42,929 nt of DNA from CAZBZG01 sp964496245 (GTDB lineage Bacteria > Planctomycetota > SZUA-567). Each line of letters opens with the position of its first letter. The first letter of the stretch is position 1. The position numbers and the translations under genes are program-made. The stretch covers positions 1 to 42,929 of the forward strand of contig CAZBZG010000001.1 of NCBI GenBank assembly GCA_964496245.1, read 5' to 3'. Shown piece after piece: positions 22,980-31,328 of the stretch. Under the pieces are notes generated by a model, which made no database searches, was not told where the DNA came from, and saw nothing but the letters and a program-made list of their open reading frames with translations.

Positions 22980-25385
22980 GTGATCGCACGGATCATGAGC
23001 AAGCTGCGCAAACTCCGCCGGTTCCTGAGCCGGAGCGAGTGGGCCGTGCGCCTCTTGGCCATGCCGCGGACGCCCGAAGCCGCGACCGCGCCGGGGCTGA
23101 TCCTGATCCAGATCGACGGATTCAGCCGCACCGAGTTGGAAAAGGCGCTGGCCGCCGGCCGCATGCCGTTCTGCAAGCGCCTGCTGGAGCGAGAAGGGTA
23201 TTGCCTGCGCTCCCTCTACTCGGGGCTTCCCTCGAGCACGCCCGCGGTCCAGGGCGAACTCTTCTACGGCGTGCGAACCGCGGTGCCGGCCTTCCAGTTC
23301 CGCGACCGGGACACGGGCGCGCTCACCTCCATGCTCCAGCCCGAGACCGCCGAGAGCGTGGAGGCCCGCCTGGCCCGGGAGGGCGAGCCGCTCCTGCAGG
23401 GCGGCAGCGCGTACGCGGACGTGTACACGGGCGGCGCCGAGGAAACGAGCTTCTGTACCTCCGGCTTCGGCCCGTCCCATCTCTTGCGCCACACGTCGCT
23501 TTTTCGGCTCGCGACCGTGTTGCCGTTCTACGCCTTCATCCTGGTGCGATCGATCGGTCTGCTCGCCGCGGAATGGGTGCTGGCCCTGTCCGACGTGGTG
23601 CGCGGCATCATCGACCGCCAGAACCTGCTGTACGAAGTCGCGTTCATCCCCAAGCGTATCGCCATCGTGGTCCTGCTCCGGGAACTCGCCAAGGTCGGCA
23701 TCCAGATCGACGCGACGCGGGGCGTGCCCGTCATCCACGCCAATTTTTTGGGCTACGACGAACAGGCCCACCGCCGGGGCGCCTCCTCAGCGTTCGCGCA
23801 CTGGACGCTCAAGGGCATCGACCACGCCATCCGCCGCATCTGGTCCGTGGCCCGGCGGTCCCAGTGCCGGGACTACGATCTCTGGATCTACTCGGATCAC
23901 GGACAGGAGGACGCTCTCCCCTACCCGAAAGCCTACTGTCGTTCGATCCAGGACGCCGTGGCCGCGGTGCTCGCGCGCCACGGCCTGCGCGGCCGGCCGC
24001 ACCAACATCCGCGGGGCGGCGAGACCGCCCGGCGGAGGGTGCTGGTGGGCGGCCGCCGCCTCCAGGCGCTCCTCAACCGCCCCCAACCCGGCCACGTCTC
24101 GGCCGAAGTGGAGGTGGCGGGCATGGGGTCCGTGGGGCACGTCTATCTGCCGGAACCGCCCGCTGCCGCACAGCGCGGCGCGATCGCGCGCGCCCTGGTG
24201 GAGGAGGCGCACGTGCCCGCCGTGCTGTTCGTGGACGACGACGAGGGCGTGCACGCGTGCACCGAGCACGGAACGCATTTGCTGCCCGACGGAGCCGCCG
24301 ACATCCTGGGCGCGGATCACCCGTTTCGCGACGCTGCGGGCGAAGATCTCGCCGCCCTGGCGCGCCATCCCGACGCCGGCGTGTTCGTGCTGCTCGGCTG
24401 GCAGCCCCGGGGTCGGCCGCTCACGTTTCCCGTGGAGAACGGAGCCCACGCCGGCCCCGGCCGCAAAGAGACCCATGCCTTTGCCGTGCTGCCGCAAGGC
24501 GTCCGGCCCTCCCGCGAGGACGAGTGGATCCGCCCCGCGGATCTCCGCAAAGCAGCCCAGCGCCACCTGCACCGCACGACCGGCCGCTGCACGGGACGCG
24601 CCAAGCCCGCAGAGGAGCCCGGCTCCCCCTCGCCGGACGAGGCGCGTCTCCGGGTCATGACCTACAACACGCACAGCTGCGTGGGCCTGGACGGAAAGGT
24701 CAGCCCCGAGCGGGTGGCGCGCGTGATCGCGCGCTACCGGCCGCACGTGATCGCCCTGCAGGAGCTCGACGCCGGGCGGGTGCGCACCGGCGGCATCGAC
24801 CAGGCGCAGAGCATCGCCCGGGTCCTCGAGATGGAGTACCACTTCCATCCCTCGCTCGTCTTCGAGGAGGAGCGGTACGGCAATGCCATCGTGAGCAGCC
24901 TGCCCATCCGGCTCGTACGCACGGGCGCTCTGCCGGCCCGCGGCCGGAGCGAACCCCGCAGCGTCCTGTGGGTGGAGGCCGAATGGGAGGGCCGGACGAT
25001 CCAGATCCTCAACACGCACCTCGGCCTGCGAACGGCCGAACGCAGGGAGCAGGCGGACCATCTCACGGGACGGGAGTGGATGCGCGACCCGCGCTTTCCG
25101 TCCCTCTGCATCTGCTGCGCGGATCTGAACGCGCCGCCAGGCTCGGCCGAGCACCGTACCCTGACCGCCGCGCTCCAGGACGCCACGCAGATCATCGAAC
25201 AGCCTGCGGACCGGCGGACCTGGCTGGGCGTGCGCCAGGTGGACTATGTCTTTGTCTCGCCCGCCATCCGGGTCCTGCAAGCAGACATGCCGCGCACCTA
25301 CCTGACCCGCGTGGCCTCGGACCACTATCCGCTGGTCGTGGACCTGGCGCTGCCGGAGGCTGCATCGGCCGCGCCAGCGGGCTGA
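22980..25385 (+). CDS. alkaline-phosphatase-superfamily phosphodiesterase fused to an EEP nuclease/phosphatase domain
   Basis: This 801-residue protein starts from GTG 22980 with AAAGGA eight bases upstream. Residues ~35-540 form a type I phosphodiesterase/alkaline-phosphatase-like domain: LILIQIDGFSRTEL (first metal Asp), the nucleophile loop SGLPSSTPAVQGEL, FLGYDEQAHRRG and the metal site YSDHGQED. A hydrophobic stretch (LPFYAFILVRSIGLLAAEWV) suggests membrane association. Residues ~555-795 are an endonuclease/exonuclease/phosphatase domain: VMTYNTHSCVG, VIALQELDAGRV, RYGNAIVSS, LNTHLGL, CADLNAPP and SDHYPLVVDL. Both are metal-dependent phosphoester hydrolases, so lipid head-group or nucleotide-derived substrates are likely. 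I do not recall this fusion as standard. It is convergent with a VTT membrane-protein gene. Confidence 0.85.
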   Translation: MIARIMSKLRKLRRFLSRSEWAVRLLAMPRTPEAATAPGLILIQIDGFSRTELEKALAAGRMPFCKRLLEREGYCLRSLYSGLPSSTPAVQGELFYGVRTAVPAFQFRDRDTGALTSMLQPETAESVEARLAREGEPLLQGGSAYADVYTGGAEETSFCTSGFGPSHLLRHTSLFRLATVLPFYAFILVRSIGLLAAEWVLALSDVVRGIIDRQNLLYEVAFIPKRIAIVVLLRELAKVGIQIDATRGVPVIHANFLGYDEQAHRRGASSAFAHWTLKGIDHAIRRIWSVARRSQCRDYDLWIYSDHGQEDALPYPKAYCRSIQDAVAAVLARHGLRGRPHQHPRGGETARRRVLVGGRRLQALLNRPQPGHVSAEVEVAGMGSVGHVYLPEPPAAAQRGAIARALVEEAHVPAVLFVDDDEGVHACTEHGTHLLPDGAADILGADHPFRDAAGEDLAALARHPDAGVFVLLGWQPRGRPLTFPVENGAHAGPGRKETHAFAVLPQGVRPSREDEWIRPADLRKAAQRHLHRTTGRCTGRAKPAEEPGSPSPDEARLRVMTYNTHSCVGLDGKVSPERVARVIARYRPHVIALQELDAGRVRTGGIDQAQSIARVLEMEYHFHPSLVFEEERYGNAIVSSLPIRLVRTGALPARGRSEPRSVLWVEAEWEGRTIQILNTHLGLRTAERREQADHLTGREWMRDPRFPSLCICCADLNAPPGSAEHRTLTAALQDATQIIEQPADRRTWLGVRQVDYVFVSPAIRVLQADMPRTYLTRVASDHYPLVVDLALPEAASAAPAG

Positions 25386-25431
25386 CGCGGTCGGCTCGGG
25401 CGGGGCACGGCGCATGCGTCTGGACCGGTCC

Positions 25432-26211
25432 TCATGTGCTTTCGGGCGCCCCTGCGGCTGGGTCTCCATCGCTTTCGGCCCCGGACTCGCCGGAACGCGC
25501 ATCTTCGGAGGCTGGCGGCCACACCCCCAGAGCGACGAGCGCCCGCCGGGCAAAGCGGACGGCCACCATGACGACCAGCGCGAGGAGGACCAGGCCGAGC
25601 ACCATGACGAAGAAATCCCAGTCCAGTTCATCTTTGCCGCGCACGATCTCGGCGATGCTGCCGAGCGTGGCGCCGCAGGAGACGTAGAACACCGTCCCCG
25701 GCACCATGGCGAGCAGGGAGACCAGGTAGTCTCGCAACGAAACGCGCGTGACGCCGAGACCGTAGCTCTGGACGGCGAACGGGACGACCAGAGACACGCG
25801 GATCAGGATCAGGGCCTGGATACCGTGCCGTTCGAGCGCGCGGTCCGCGGCCACGAGGCGGGGATACCCGGCGAGGTGGGTCTGCACGAGCCCGCGGGCG
25901 ACGTAGCGCGCGATCAGAAACCCGCCGAGACAGCCGACCGCTGCCCCCAGGAAGGAGCACGCCGTACCGCCGAGCACGCCGAAGAGCACGCCCCCGGCCA
26001 TAGACATGATGACGACGAATCCCGGCACAGCGAGGAGGGCCAGCAGAGCATAGCACCCCACGAACGTTGCGGGCCCCCAGACCCCCGACGCCTCGACCCA
26101 CCCGGCGATCGAGGCGAGCTGCTGTTCGGGCTTGACGACCAGCCAGGCCAGGAGCGCCAGACCCGCCAGCACGGATACGGAAGCGATCGGCCAGAACGTT
26201 GTGCGTTTCAC
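25432..26211 (-). CDS. VTT/TVP38-TMEM64 (DedA-like) membrane protein
   Basis: This 259-residue polytopic protein has about six hydrophobic segments. The family core is visible in LLALLAVPGFVVIMSMAGGVLFG, split here as LLALLAVPGFVVIM and SMAGGVLFG, then GGFLIARYVARG and RVSLVVPFAVQSYGLGVTRV. VTT proteins are scramblase- or transporter-like and help move phospholipids or carry substrates across the membrane. The start is GTG 26211, whose last two bases form part of the TGA of the upstream PEBP gene (GTGA overlap), indicating translational coupling. The C-terminal ~30 residues are acidic and disordered. Expression would come from the sigma-54-type promoter upstream of the PEBP gene. Confidence 0.85.
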   Translation of the reverse strand: MKRTTFWPIASVSVLAGLALLAWLVVKPEQQLASIAGWVEASGVWGPATFVGCYALLALLAVPGFVVIMSMAGGVLFGVLGGTACSFLGAAVGCLGGFLIARYVARGLVQTHLAGYPRLVAADRALERHGIQALILIRVSLVVPFAVQSYGLGVTRVSLRDYLVSLLAMVPGTVFYVSCGATLGSIAEIVRGKDELDWDFFVMVLGLVLLALVVMVAVRFARRALVALGVWPPASEDARSGESGAESDGDPAAGAPEST

Positions 26212-26834
26212 CGTTCGTAGGTACCCACGAGTTCGCCCTCCGCCAGGATGTGCCCCTCGGCCGCCTGCAGGACGTCCTGCTTGCTGGCCCCGGCCTCGAT
26301 CGGGAGCATCTGGTCCAGCGCGTACACCTTGAAGTGATAGTGATGCGTGCCGTGTCCGGGCGGCGGCATGGGGCCGCCGTACCGCAGATGCCCGAAGCTG
26401 TTGATGCCGATCTTGCCGAACCCCTGGGCGCCGCGGGACAATTCTGTCACCTTGGGCGGAAGGTTGAACAGCACCCAGTGAACCCACGGCTCGGCCTGAG
26501 GCGCGTCGGGATCGTCGCACACGACCGCAAAGGACTGCGTGCCGTCGGGCGCACCGCTCCAGGAGAGCGGCGGACTCACGTCCTGCCCCTCGCCCGTGTA
26601 TTCCTTGGGGATGGGCTTGTTCGAGCCAAAGACGTCGCTCCTGACGTTGAGCATGTCTCTCCTCCCTTGTGACTGGATCTCTTCGTCGAACCGGGAATGC
26701 TCGGACACCCGCCCCTTGAGAGGGGGAGCTCCCTGGACCTCCTGGGCTGGCGGCTCATCCCGGAGGAAAACCACGGCCACGATCAGCGCGCCTACAGCCC
26801 CCACGGCGACCAGTCCCCACAGCGCGCATCGCAC
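26208..26834 (-). CDS. membrane-anchored YbhB/YbcL-type PEBP protein
   Basis: This 208-residue protein is of the phosphatidylethanolamine-binding-protein family, YbhB/YbcL branch. The core shows KPIPKEYTGEGQDVSPPLSW, VCDDPDAPQAEPWVHWVLFN, the GINSFGHLRYGGPMPPPGHG ligand loop and THHYHFKVYALD. Before it lies an N-terminal helix (LWGLVAVGAVGALIVAVVFL) that anchors or exports it, then a ~40-residue linker. The start was set at GTG 26834, because the predicted sigma-54 transcript starts near 26880, downstream of in-frame alternatives at 26921 and 26897; GAAAGGG lies seven bases upstream. It forms an operon with the VTT gene. PEBPs bind anionic ligands, and the bacterial role is not settled. Confidence 0.85.
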   Translation of the reverse strand: MRCALWGLVAVGAVGALIVAVVFLRDEPPAQEVQGAPPLKGRVSEHSRFDEEIQSQGRRDMLNVRSDVFGSNKPIPKEYTGEGQDVSPPLSWSGAPDGTQSFAVVCDDPDAPQAEPWVHWVLFNLPPKVTELSRGAQGFGKIGINSFGHLRYGGPMPPPGHGTHHYHFKVYALDQMLPIEAGASKQDVLQAAEGHILAEGELVGTYER

Positions 26835-26890
26835 AGGCGAACCCTTTCGGCGTTCAGAAGTCGTGCCACCTGGTTCTCGACGACTTGTGA

Positions 26891-26906
26891 AGCACATTTC
26901 GTTCCA
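26891..26906 (-). promoter_or_regulatory. sigma-54-type promoter (left arm, pair 2)
   Basis: The minus strand reads TGGAACGAAATGTGCT, with GG and GC 10 nt apart and 14 of 16 consensus matches. It lies 39 bp from the palindromic site and drives the PEBP-VTT operon. Confidence 0.6.
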
Positions 26907-26945
26907 GCCCAATCGAGGCAATCCAGATCAAGGGCCGGCCATCCG

Positions 26946-26982
26946 GTCTCGATTCTGCGACACGTTTTCGCAAACATGCGAG
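26946..26982. promoter_or_regulatory. tandem palindromic activator site (pair 2)
   Basis: GTCTCG-ATTC-TGCGAC (26946-26961) and TTCGCA-AACA-TGCGAG (26967-26982) are 21 bp apart. Exactly 39 bp separates the block from the -24/-12 element on each side. Confidence 0.7.
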
Positions 26983-27021
26983 AGTGCGCGTGCCAAACGC
27001 CCCATCCCCGGCCTGCGTAGC

Positions 27022-27037
27022 GGGCATCCCGATTGCA
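27022..27037 (+). promoter_or_regulatory. sigma-54-type promoter (right arm, pair 2)
   Basis: GGGCATCCCGATTGCA has GG and GC 10 nt apart and a perfect TTGCA -12 box. The predicted transcript starts near 27048, 68 nt before the APH-like gene. Confidence 0.58.
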
Positions 27038-27115
27038 GGGAGCAGGCGCCCGGTCGCGCCAGAGCGCCCGCGGCACGCAGCACGCGTTCGACGCAACAGC
27101 GAAGAGAGGATCCCC

Positions 27116-28213
27116 ATGCCCGACCACGCCCTACCCTTTGATCACGGAGCTGTCAGCGAATACCTGCGGACCCTGTACGGCGAAGCCGCCGAGCTCCACG
27201 AAGCCAAGGCGCTCGGGGCCGACGGCGCGCAGGACCTCAAGGCGTTCGGGTACGGGCAGCCGGTGCTGCTGCGGTTCTCCGTAGACGGCGACGAACGCGA
27301 GCAGGTGTTGCACACCATGTCGGGCGACGCGTTCGGCCACGAGCGCATGCCCGACCGGGCCGCGCATCTCCTCCTCGACCACGCCACCTTCAACACCCTG
27401 CCGCGCCACGTGCCGGCAGCCGACGTAGGCGCGGTCGCGGAAGACGGACGCCTCCTGTCCCTCGGGAATCCGCAGGAGTTCTTCCTGCTCACCGACTACG
27501 CGCCCGGCAGGCCCTACGCCCGGGATCTCGCGCGCGTGGCGCAGGAGCACAGCCTATCCGACGACGACGAGGAGCGCGCGCGCACCCTGGCCGCCTATCT
27601 CGCAGACATCCACGGCGAACAACGCGAAGATGCGCCCCTCTACCAGCGCCGCATCCGCGATCTCGTGGGGAACGGGGAGGGCATCATGGGCATGCTCGAC
27701 AGCTACCCGGCGGCGGGCTCGCGCTTCGACGCCCAGCTGCTCGAGGCGATCGAGCGCGAATGCGTGCGGTGGCGCTGGCGGATCAAGTCGCACACGGATC
27801 GCCTGAGCCAGGTCCACGGCGACTTCCACCCGTGGAACATCCTGTTCGACGAAAACGGCGAGTTCGCCTTGCTCGACCGGAGCCGCGGCGCATGGGGGGA
27901 ACCGGCTGACGACGTGACAGCGCTCGCCATCAACTACCTCTTCTTCGCGCAGCAGGCGGAGGAGGCCCGTCCCCTCTTCGAACGGCTCTTCTACCTGTTC
28001 TGGCACGAATACATCCGGGCGACGGGCGACCAGGAACTCCAGGCGGTGGCGCCGCCGTTCTTCGCCTGGCGCGGGCTCGTGCTGGCCCATCCGGTCTGGT
28101 ACCCGGACCTGGACGACATGACCCGCAGCGCCATGCTCACCTTTGTCCAGCGGGTGCTGGAAACGGACGCGTTCGATCCCACCCGGCTCGACATCTATTT
28201 CACGGAGATCTGA
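27116..28213 (+). CDS. APH-family phosphotransferase
   Basis: This 365-residue protein has the aminoglycoside-phosphotransferase/choline-kinase fold. The catalytic loop is HGDFHPWNILF (H234, D236, N241), and the metal Asp follows in FALLDRSRGAWGEPADDV. The N-terminal lobe is divergent, with no clear glycine-rich loop. Family members phosphorylate small molecules or sugars; the neighbouring kinase and stress genes do not suggest antibiotic resistance in particular. The ATG at 27116 is preceded by AGAGGA five bases upstream. A sigma-54-type promoter lies 80 bp ahead, and the APS-kinase-like gene follows after a single base, so the two kinases are co-expressed. Confidence 0.83.
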   Translation: MPDHALPFDHGAVSEYLRTLYGEAAELHEAKALGADGAQDLKAFGYGQPVLLRFSVDGDEREQVLHTMSGDAFGHERMPDRAAHLLLDHATFNTLPRHVPAADVGAVAEDGRLLSLGNPQEFFLLTDYAPGRPYARDLARVAQEHSLSDDDEERARTLAAYLADIHGEQREDAPLYQRRIRDLVGNGEGIMGMLDSYPAAGSRFDAQLLEAIERECVRWRWRIKSHTDRLSQVHGDFHPWNILFDENGEFALLDRSRGAWGEPADDVTALAINYLFFAQQAEEARPLFERLFYLFWHEYIRATGDQELQAVAPPFFAWRGLVLAHPVWYPDLDDMTRSAMLTFVQRVLETDAFDPTRLDIYFTEI

Positions 28214-28214
28214 A

Positions 28215-28868
28215 GTGTCGCGCACGCATCCGTCGCGCCCTGTCGCGATCTGGCTGACCGGACGGCCCGCTGCCGGCAAGAGTACGGTGGGTCGGGCTCT
28301 TGCCCGACTTCTGCAGGAACGGGGTCAGCGCGCGCATCTCCTCGATGGGGACACGTGGCGTCGGACGCTCACGCCCGCGCCCGCATACACAGAGACCGAA
28401 CGGGACTGGTTCTACGCCGCGCTCGTGGAGATCGGGCGCGCGCTCTACAGCCACGGGATCCACGTGATCTTCGCCGCTACGGCGCACCGCCGCCGCCATC
28501 GCGCCCGCGCGCGCGATTCGTTCGACCGTTTCATCGAGGTCCTGGTCGACTGCCCCCCGGCCGAATGCCGAGCGCGCGATCCCAAGGGCATCTACCGCGC
28601 GGCCGACGCGGGTCGGGCCCATTCCGTCCCCGGCGTGGGCGTGCCGTACGAACCGCCGGCGCAGGCCGACCTGGTGGTCGATGCAATGACGCTCAGCCCC
28701 GAGGCATGCGCGGGCGGGATTTTCGGGTTGCTCGAGCAGCGCTTCTCCGAGGACGGGGAGCTGGCCCGGCCAGCCGGGCGCCCATGGCCCTGGCATGCGC
28801 AGCACTTCCAGGATCCACCCGGCCGCGGGATCCGAGCATCGCGAGACGCTGGCACAGAAGTTGTTTGA
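28215..28868 (+). CDS. divergent adenylylsulfate-kinase-like P-loop kinase
   Basis: This 217-residue protein starts from GTG 28215, with GGAG seven bases upstream and 1 bp after the APH-like gene. The P-loop is GRPAAGKST (K22), followed by the APS-kinase hallmark LLDGDTWRRTL and later VDCPPAECRARDPKGIYRAA and a VPYEPP loop, all in the order of CysC. However, the usual ENIRRI and SPFR segments are replaced by ERDWFYAALVEIG and ATAHRRRHRARARD, so the sulfate-site residues differ and a different phosphate acceptor is possible. The C-terminal ~45 residues are unlike CysC and overlap a candidate promoter for the next gene. No sulfate-activation genes are nearby. Confidence 0.78.
   Translation: MSRTHPSRPVAIWLTGRPAAGKSTVGRALARLLQERGQRAHLLDGDTWRRTLTPAPAYTETERDWFYAALVEIGRALYSHGIHVIFAATAHRRRHRARARDSFDRFIEVLVDCPPAECRARDPKGIYRAADAGRAHSVPGVGVPYEPPAQADLVVDAMTLSPEACAGGIFGLLEQRFSEDGELARPAGRPWPWHAQHFQDPPGRGIRASRDAGTEVV
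28850..28865 (+). promoter_or_regulatory. candidate sigma-54-type promoter for the BON gene
   Basis: TGGCACAGAAGTTGTT has a perfect -24 box. The -12 box is TTGT, as in two other promoters here (34127 and 38221). It lies at the very end of the kinase gene, 149 bp before the BON start. Only a poor half of the palindromic site (CGAGAC at 28842-28847) is adjacent, so the case is weaker than for the five divergent pairs. Confidence 0.4.
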
Positions 28869-29013
28869 TCGCTCGACCAGAATGGGAATGCCGGCCCGGC
28901 TTGCGCTGTAGGGCCCTGCGCACGAGGCACACGAGGCACGTGTTCGTTGCGTTTGCGCAATGTCGGTCCGGCTCTGGAGAGGACGAATGGAAGCAGACAA
29001 AAGGAGAAAGGAC

Positions 29014-30507
29014 ATGCGCAACACACGAGGCAGGAGACGGAAGCACAGCCGAGCGCGGATGGCGCGCATCGGCACGTGGACAGCAACGCTTGTCATCACC
29101 GCACTGGTCGCCGCTTCCACCGGACTGAGCGGCGAGAACGGCGGGCTCGCGGACGAAGACATCACCAACGCCGTGGAGACCGATCTCATGTTCGACGACG
29201 CCGTGGCGTCCCACAATGTCGACGTGACGACCGAAGGCGGCGTGGTGACCCTGTCCGGCGCGGTCGACAACATTCTGGCCAAGGACCGGGCCGAGAAGAT
29301 CGCGGAAACCACCAAGGGCGTCCGCGCGGTCATCGACATGATCGACCTCAAGCCGATCGCGCGCACAGACGAGCAAGTCAGGCAAGACGTGATCGACGGG
29401 CTGCTGACCGACCCGGCGACCGAGTCCTACGAGGTGCAGGTGAAGGCCAATGACGGCGTGGTGACCCTGGAAGGCAAGGTCGATTCCTACCAGGAGAAGG
29501 AGCTCTGCACCTATGTCGCCAAGGGCGTCAAAGGCGTCAAAGGCGTGGAGAACAACGTCAAGGTCGACTACGCCGTGGATCGCGCGGATGCGGAGATCCA
29601 GAACGAGATCGAACGGCGGCTCGAGATCGACGTGCTCGTGGATAGCGCCCTCATCGAAGTGGCGGTGAACGACGGCGCGGTTACGCTCAGCGGCACCGTG
29701 GGCAGCGCAGCCGAGAAGTCCCGGGCCCGTGCCGACGCCTGGGTCGCCGGCGTGCGCTCGGTCAAGGCCAACGACCTCGACATCCGCTGGTGGGCGCGCG
29801 ACGAGATGGATCGCAAGCGCGGCTACGTCAGCAAGTCCGACGAGGAGATCGAACAGGCTGTGCGCGACGCGTTCCTGTACGACCCGCGCGTGCTGTCCTT
29901 CAAGCCGAGCATCTCGGTCGAGAGCGGCGCGGTCACCCTCACGGGAACGGTGAGCAACCTGGCGGCCAAGCAGGCGGCCGAAGAGACGGCCGAGAACACC
30001 AGCGGCGTGTGGCGTGTGCGTAACCACCTGCGCGTCCGGCAAGAGGAACCTCCGACCGATACGGAACTCGCCAAGCGGATTCGCAAGGCGCTTGAGCGGA
30101 ACGCCGCTGTGGAGCGGTACGAGATCACCGTGTCGGTGTTGAACGGCAAGGCCTATCTGTACGGCACGGTGGACTCCTACTACGAAAAGCGCAAGGCCAA
30201 GGAAGCGGCCGCAAGCGTCAACGGCGTGGTCGCAGTGGCCAACAACCTCGCCGTTTCCTTCGAATGGCCCTGGAAGGACGACTGGGCCATCCGTCAGGAC
30301 GTGGAGAACGAGGTCTACTGGAATCCGTACCTGGACGAGAGGGAGATCACGGTCTCCGTGGACGACGGAATCGTCGAGTTGAACGGCAGCGTGGACACCT
30401 GGTTCGAGCGTGAAGAGGCCACGCAGGAGGCATGGGAAGGCGGCGCCAAAAGCGTGGACAACAACCTGCGCGTGCGCGCGGCACAGGTCGGGCCCACGAT
30501 TGGATGA
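29014..30507 (+). CDS. exported protein with six BON domains
   Basis: This 497-residue protein has a basic N-terminus and hydrophobic segment (TATLVITALVAAS) forming a signal peptide or anchor. Six BON repeats follow, each with a helix, a (V/I)xVxVxDGxVxLxGxV strand pair and a VxNNLxV ending. They lie at about residues 49-115, 118-190, 192-262, 279-345, 349-417 and 424-493. BON domains are thought to bind phospholipid or stabilise the envelope, as in OsmY, which usually has two. There is a local codon-level repeat giving GVKGVKGV near 29525. The ATG at 29014 has AAAGGAGAAAGGA upstream; ATG 28987 is an alternative. It may be read from the kinase operon or from the candidate promoter at 28850. 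Confidence 0.88.
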   Translation: MRNTRGRRRKHSRARMARIGTWTATLVITALVAASTGLSGENGGLADEDITNAVETDLMFDDAVASHNVDVTTEGGVVTLSGAVDNILAKDRAEKIAETTKGVRAVIDMIDLKPIARTDEQVRQDVIDGLLTDPATESYEVQVKANDGVVTLEGKVDSYQEKELCTYVAKGVKGVKGVENNVKVDYAVDRADAEIQNEIERRLEIDVLVDSALIEVAVNDGAVTLSGTVGSAAEKSRARADAWVAGVRSVKANDLDIRWWARDEMDRKRGYVSKSDEEIEQAVRDAFLYDPRVLSFKPSISVESGAVTLTGTVSNLAAKQAAEETAENTSGVWRVRNHLRVRQEEPPTDTELAKRIRKALERNAAVERYEITVSVLNGKAYLYGTVDSYYEKRKAKEAAASVNGVVAVANNLAVSFEWPWKDDWAIRQDVENEVYWNPYLDEREITVSVDDGIVELNGSVDTWFEREEATQEAWEGGAKSVDNNLRVRAAQVGPTIG

Positions 30508-30656
30508 GCGGAACTCGTGGACTTGAGACGGCTGCGAGACGGGGCGCGGAACGCGCCCCGTCTCTGGCCGCTGACGCCCGCCCCGGGCAGTGGCGAGCAG
30601 CCGGAGAGCTGAACCGGCCGGACCGGAGGGCGGCGCGACCGCGTGGCCGAACGCGT

Positions 30657-31133
30657 TCACGCCTCAGAAGGCGGGGGCCTGTCCGGCGCCACGGGCACGA
30701 CCGGGGTCGAGGCTGGCGCAGAGCGCGGTCGGTCGAAGAGCTTCTCGCGAATGCGCTCGGCAACTGCGCCGTCCAGTTCGCGCGTCAGCTGGGGCGCGAG
30801 AAATGTGTCGAAATACTCCTCCGACTCGACAACGGTCTCCGGTTCGACCAGATCGGTTCTGGATAACGCCCGGATCAATCCGGCCTCCTCTTGTGCAGTG
30901 AGCCCCCTGTCTTCACAGCGGTCCAACACCTGCCGGATCATGTCGCGCATCGCCCTGCGTCTCTGCAGCCAGCCACGTAGCCGCCAGTAGAGAAGCGCCA
31001 GCACGATCAGCACGGCTACGAGGATGACAGGCGTGATCGGGACGGTGTTCTCGAAGATGTAATCCCGCGCTGCTTCCTGCAATTCGCGTCGCTCAGCACC
31101 GCGCGGTACGCGGTCAAGGGGTTGCAGGCCCAT
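30657..31133 (-). CDS. small single-pass membrane protein, unknown function
   Basis: This 158-residue protein has a polar N-terminus, one strong membrane helix (PVILVAVLIVLALLYWRL, about residues 35-52), a basic stop-transfer patch, then a helical cytoplasmic domain. That domain includes RCEDRGLTAQEEAGLIRAL and ESEEYFDTFLAPQL. The tail is Pro-rich. The domain vaguely recalls helical segments in front of PilZ domains, but no PilZ follows and I do not assign a function. The ATG at 31133 is preceded by GGAGAGGAG and by a sigma-54-type promoter (31175-31190); the longer open frame to 31244 would start before the predicted transcript. It is convergent with the BON gene. Confidence 0.7.
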   Translation of the reverse strand: MGLQPLDRVPRGAERRELQEAARDYIFENTVPITPVILVAVLIVLALLYWRLRGWLQRRRAMRDMIRQVLDRCEDRGLTAQEEAGLIRALSRTDLVEPETVVESEEYFDTFLAPQLTRELDGAVAERIREKLFDRPRSAPASTPVVPVAPDRPPPSEA

Positions 31134-31174
31134 GCGACTCCTCTCCGGGGGGAAATTGTTCTCCTTGGTGCCTC

Positions 31175-31190
31175 TGCAACCTTCATTCCG
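31175..31190 (-). promoter_or_regulatory. sigma-54-type promoter (left arm, pair 3)
   Basis: The minus strand reads CGGAATGAAGGTTGCA, with GG and GC 10 nt apart and a perfect TTGCA. It is 61 bp from the palindromic site. Confidence 0.55.
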
Positions 31191-31251
31191 CGGTTTTCCT
31201 GCTCTGGCATGCGTGCGGTGCGCACGCACCGCACGCATGCGCACGCAGTCC

Positions 31252-31289
31252 GTCTCAAAAATGCGACGACATCGCCCCCGATTGTCGCA
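31252..31289. promoter_or_regulatory. palindromic activator site plus half site (pair 3)
   Basis: GTCTCA-AAAA-TGCGAC lies at 31252-31267, and a GTCGCA half site at 31284-31289, 32 bp on (three helical turns). Exactly 61 bp separates the full site from the promoter on each side. Confidence 0.62.
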
Positions 31290-31328
31290 GGATTGATCCT
31301 TGGCTTCCCTGCGGAGCGGCTCTCTTCC

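Noticed and set aside
28925..28960. GGCACGTGTTCGTTGC before the BON gene as a sigma-54 promoter
   Set aside because: The spacing is 12 nt between GG and GC, two too many.
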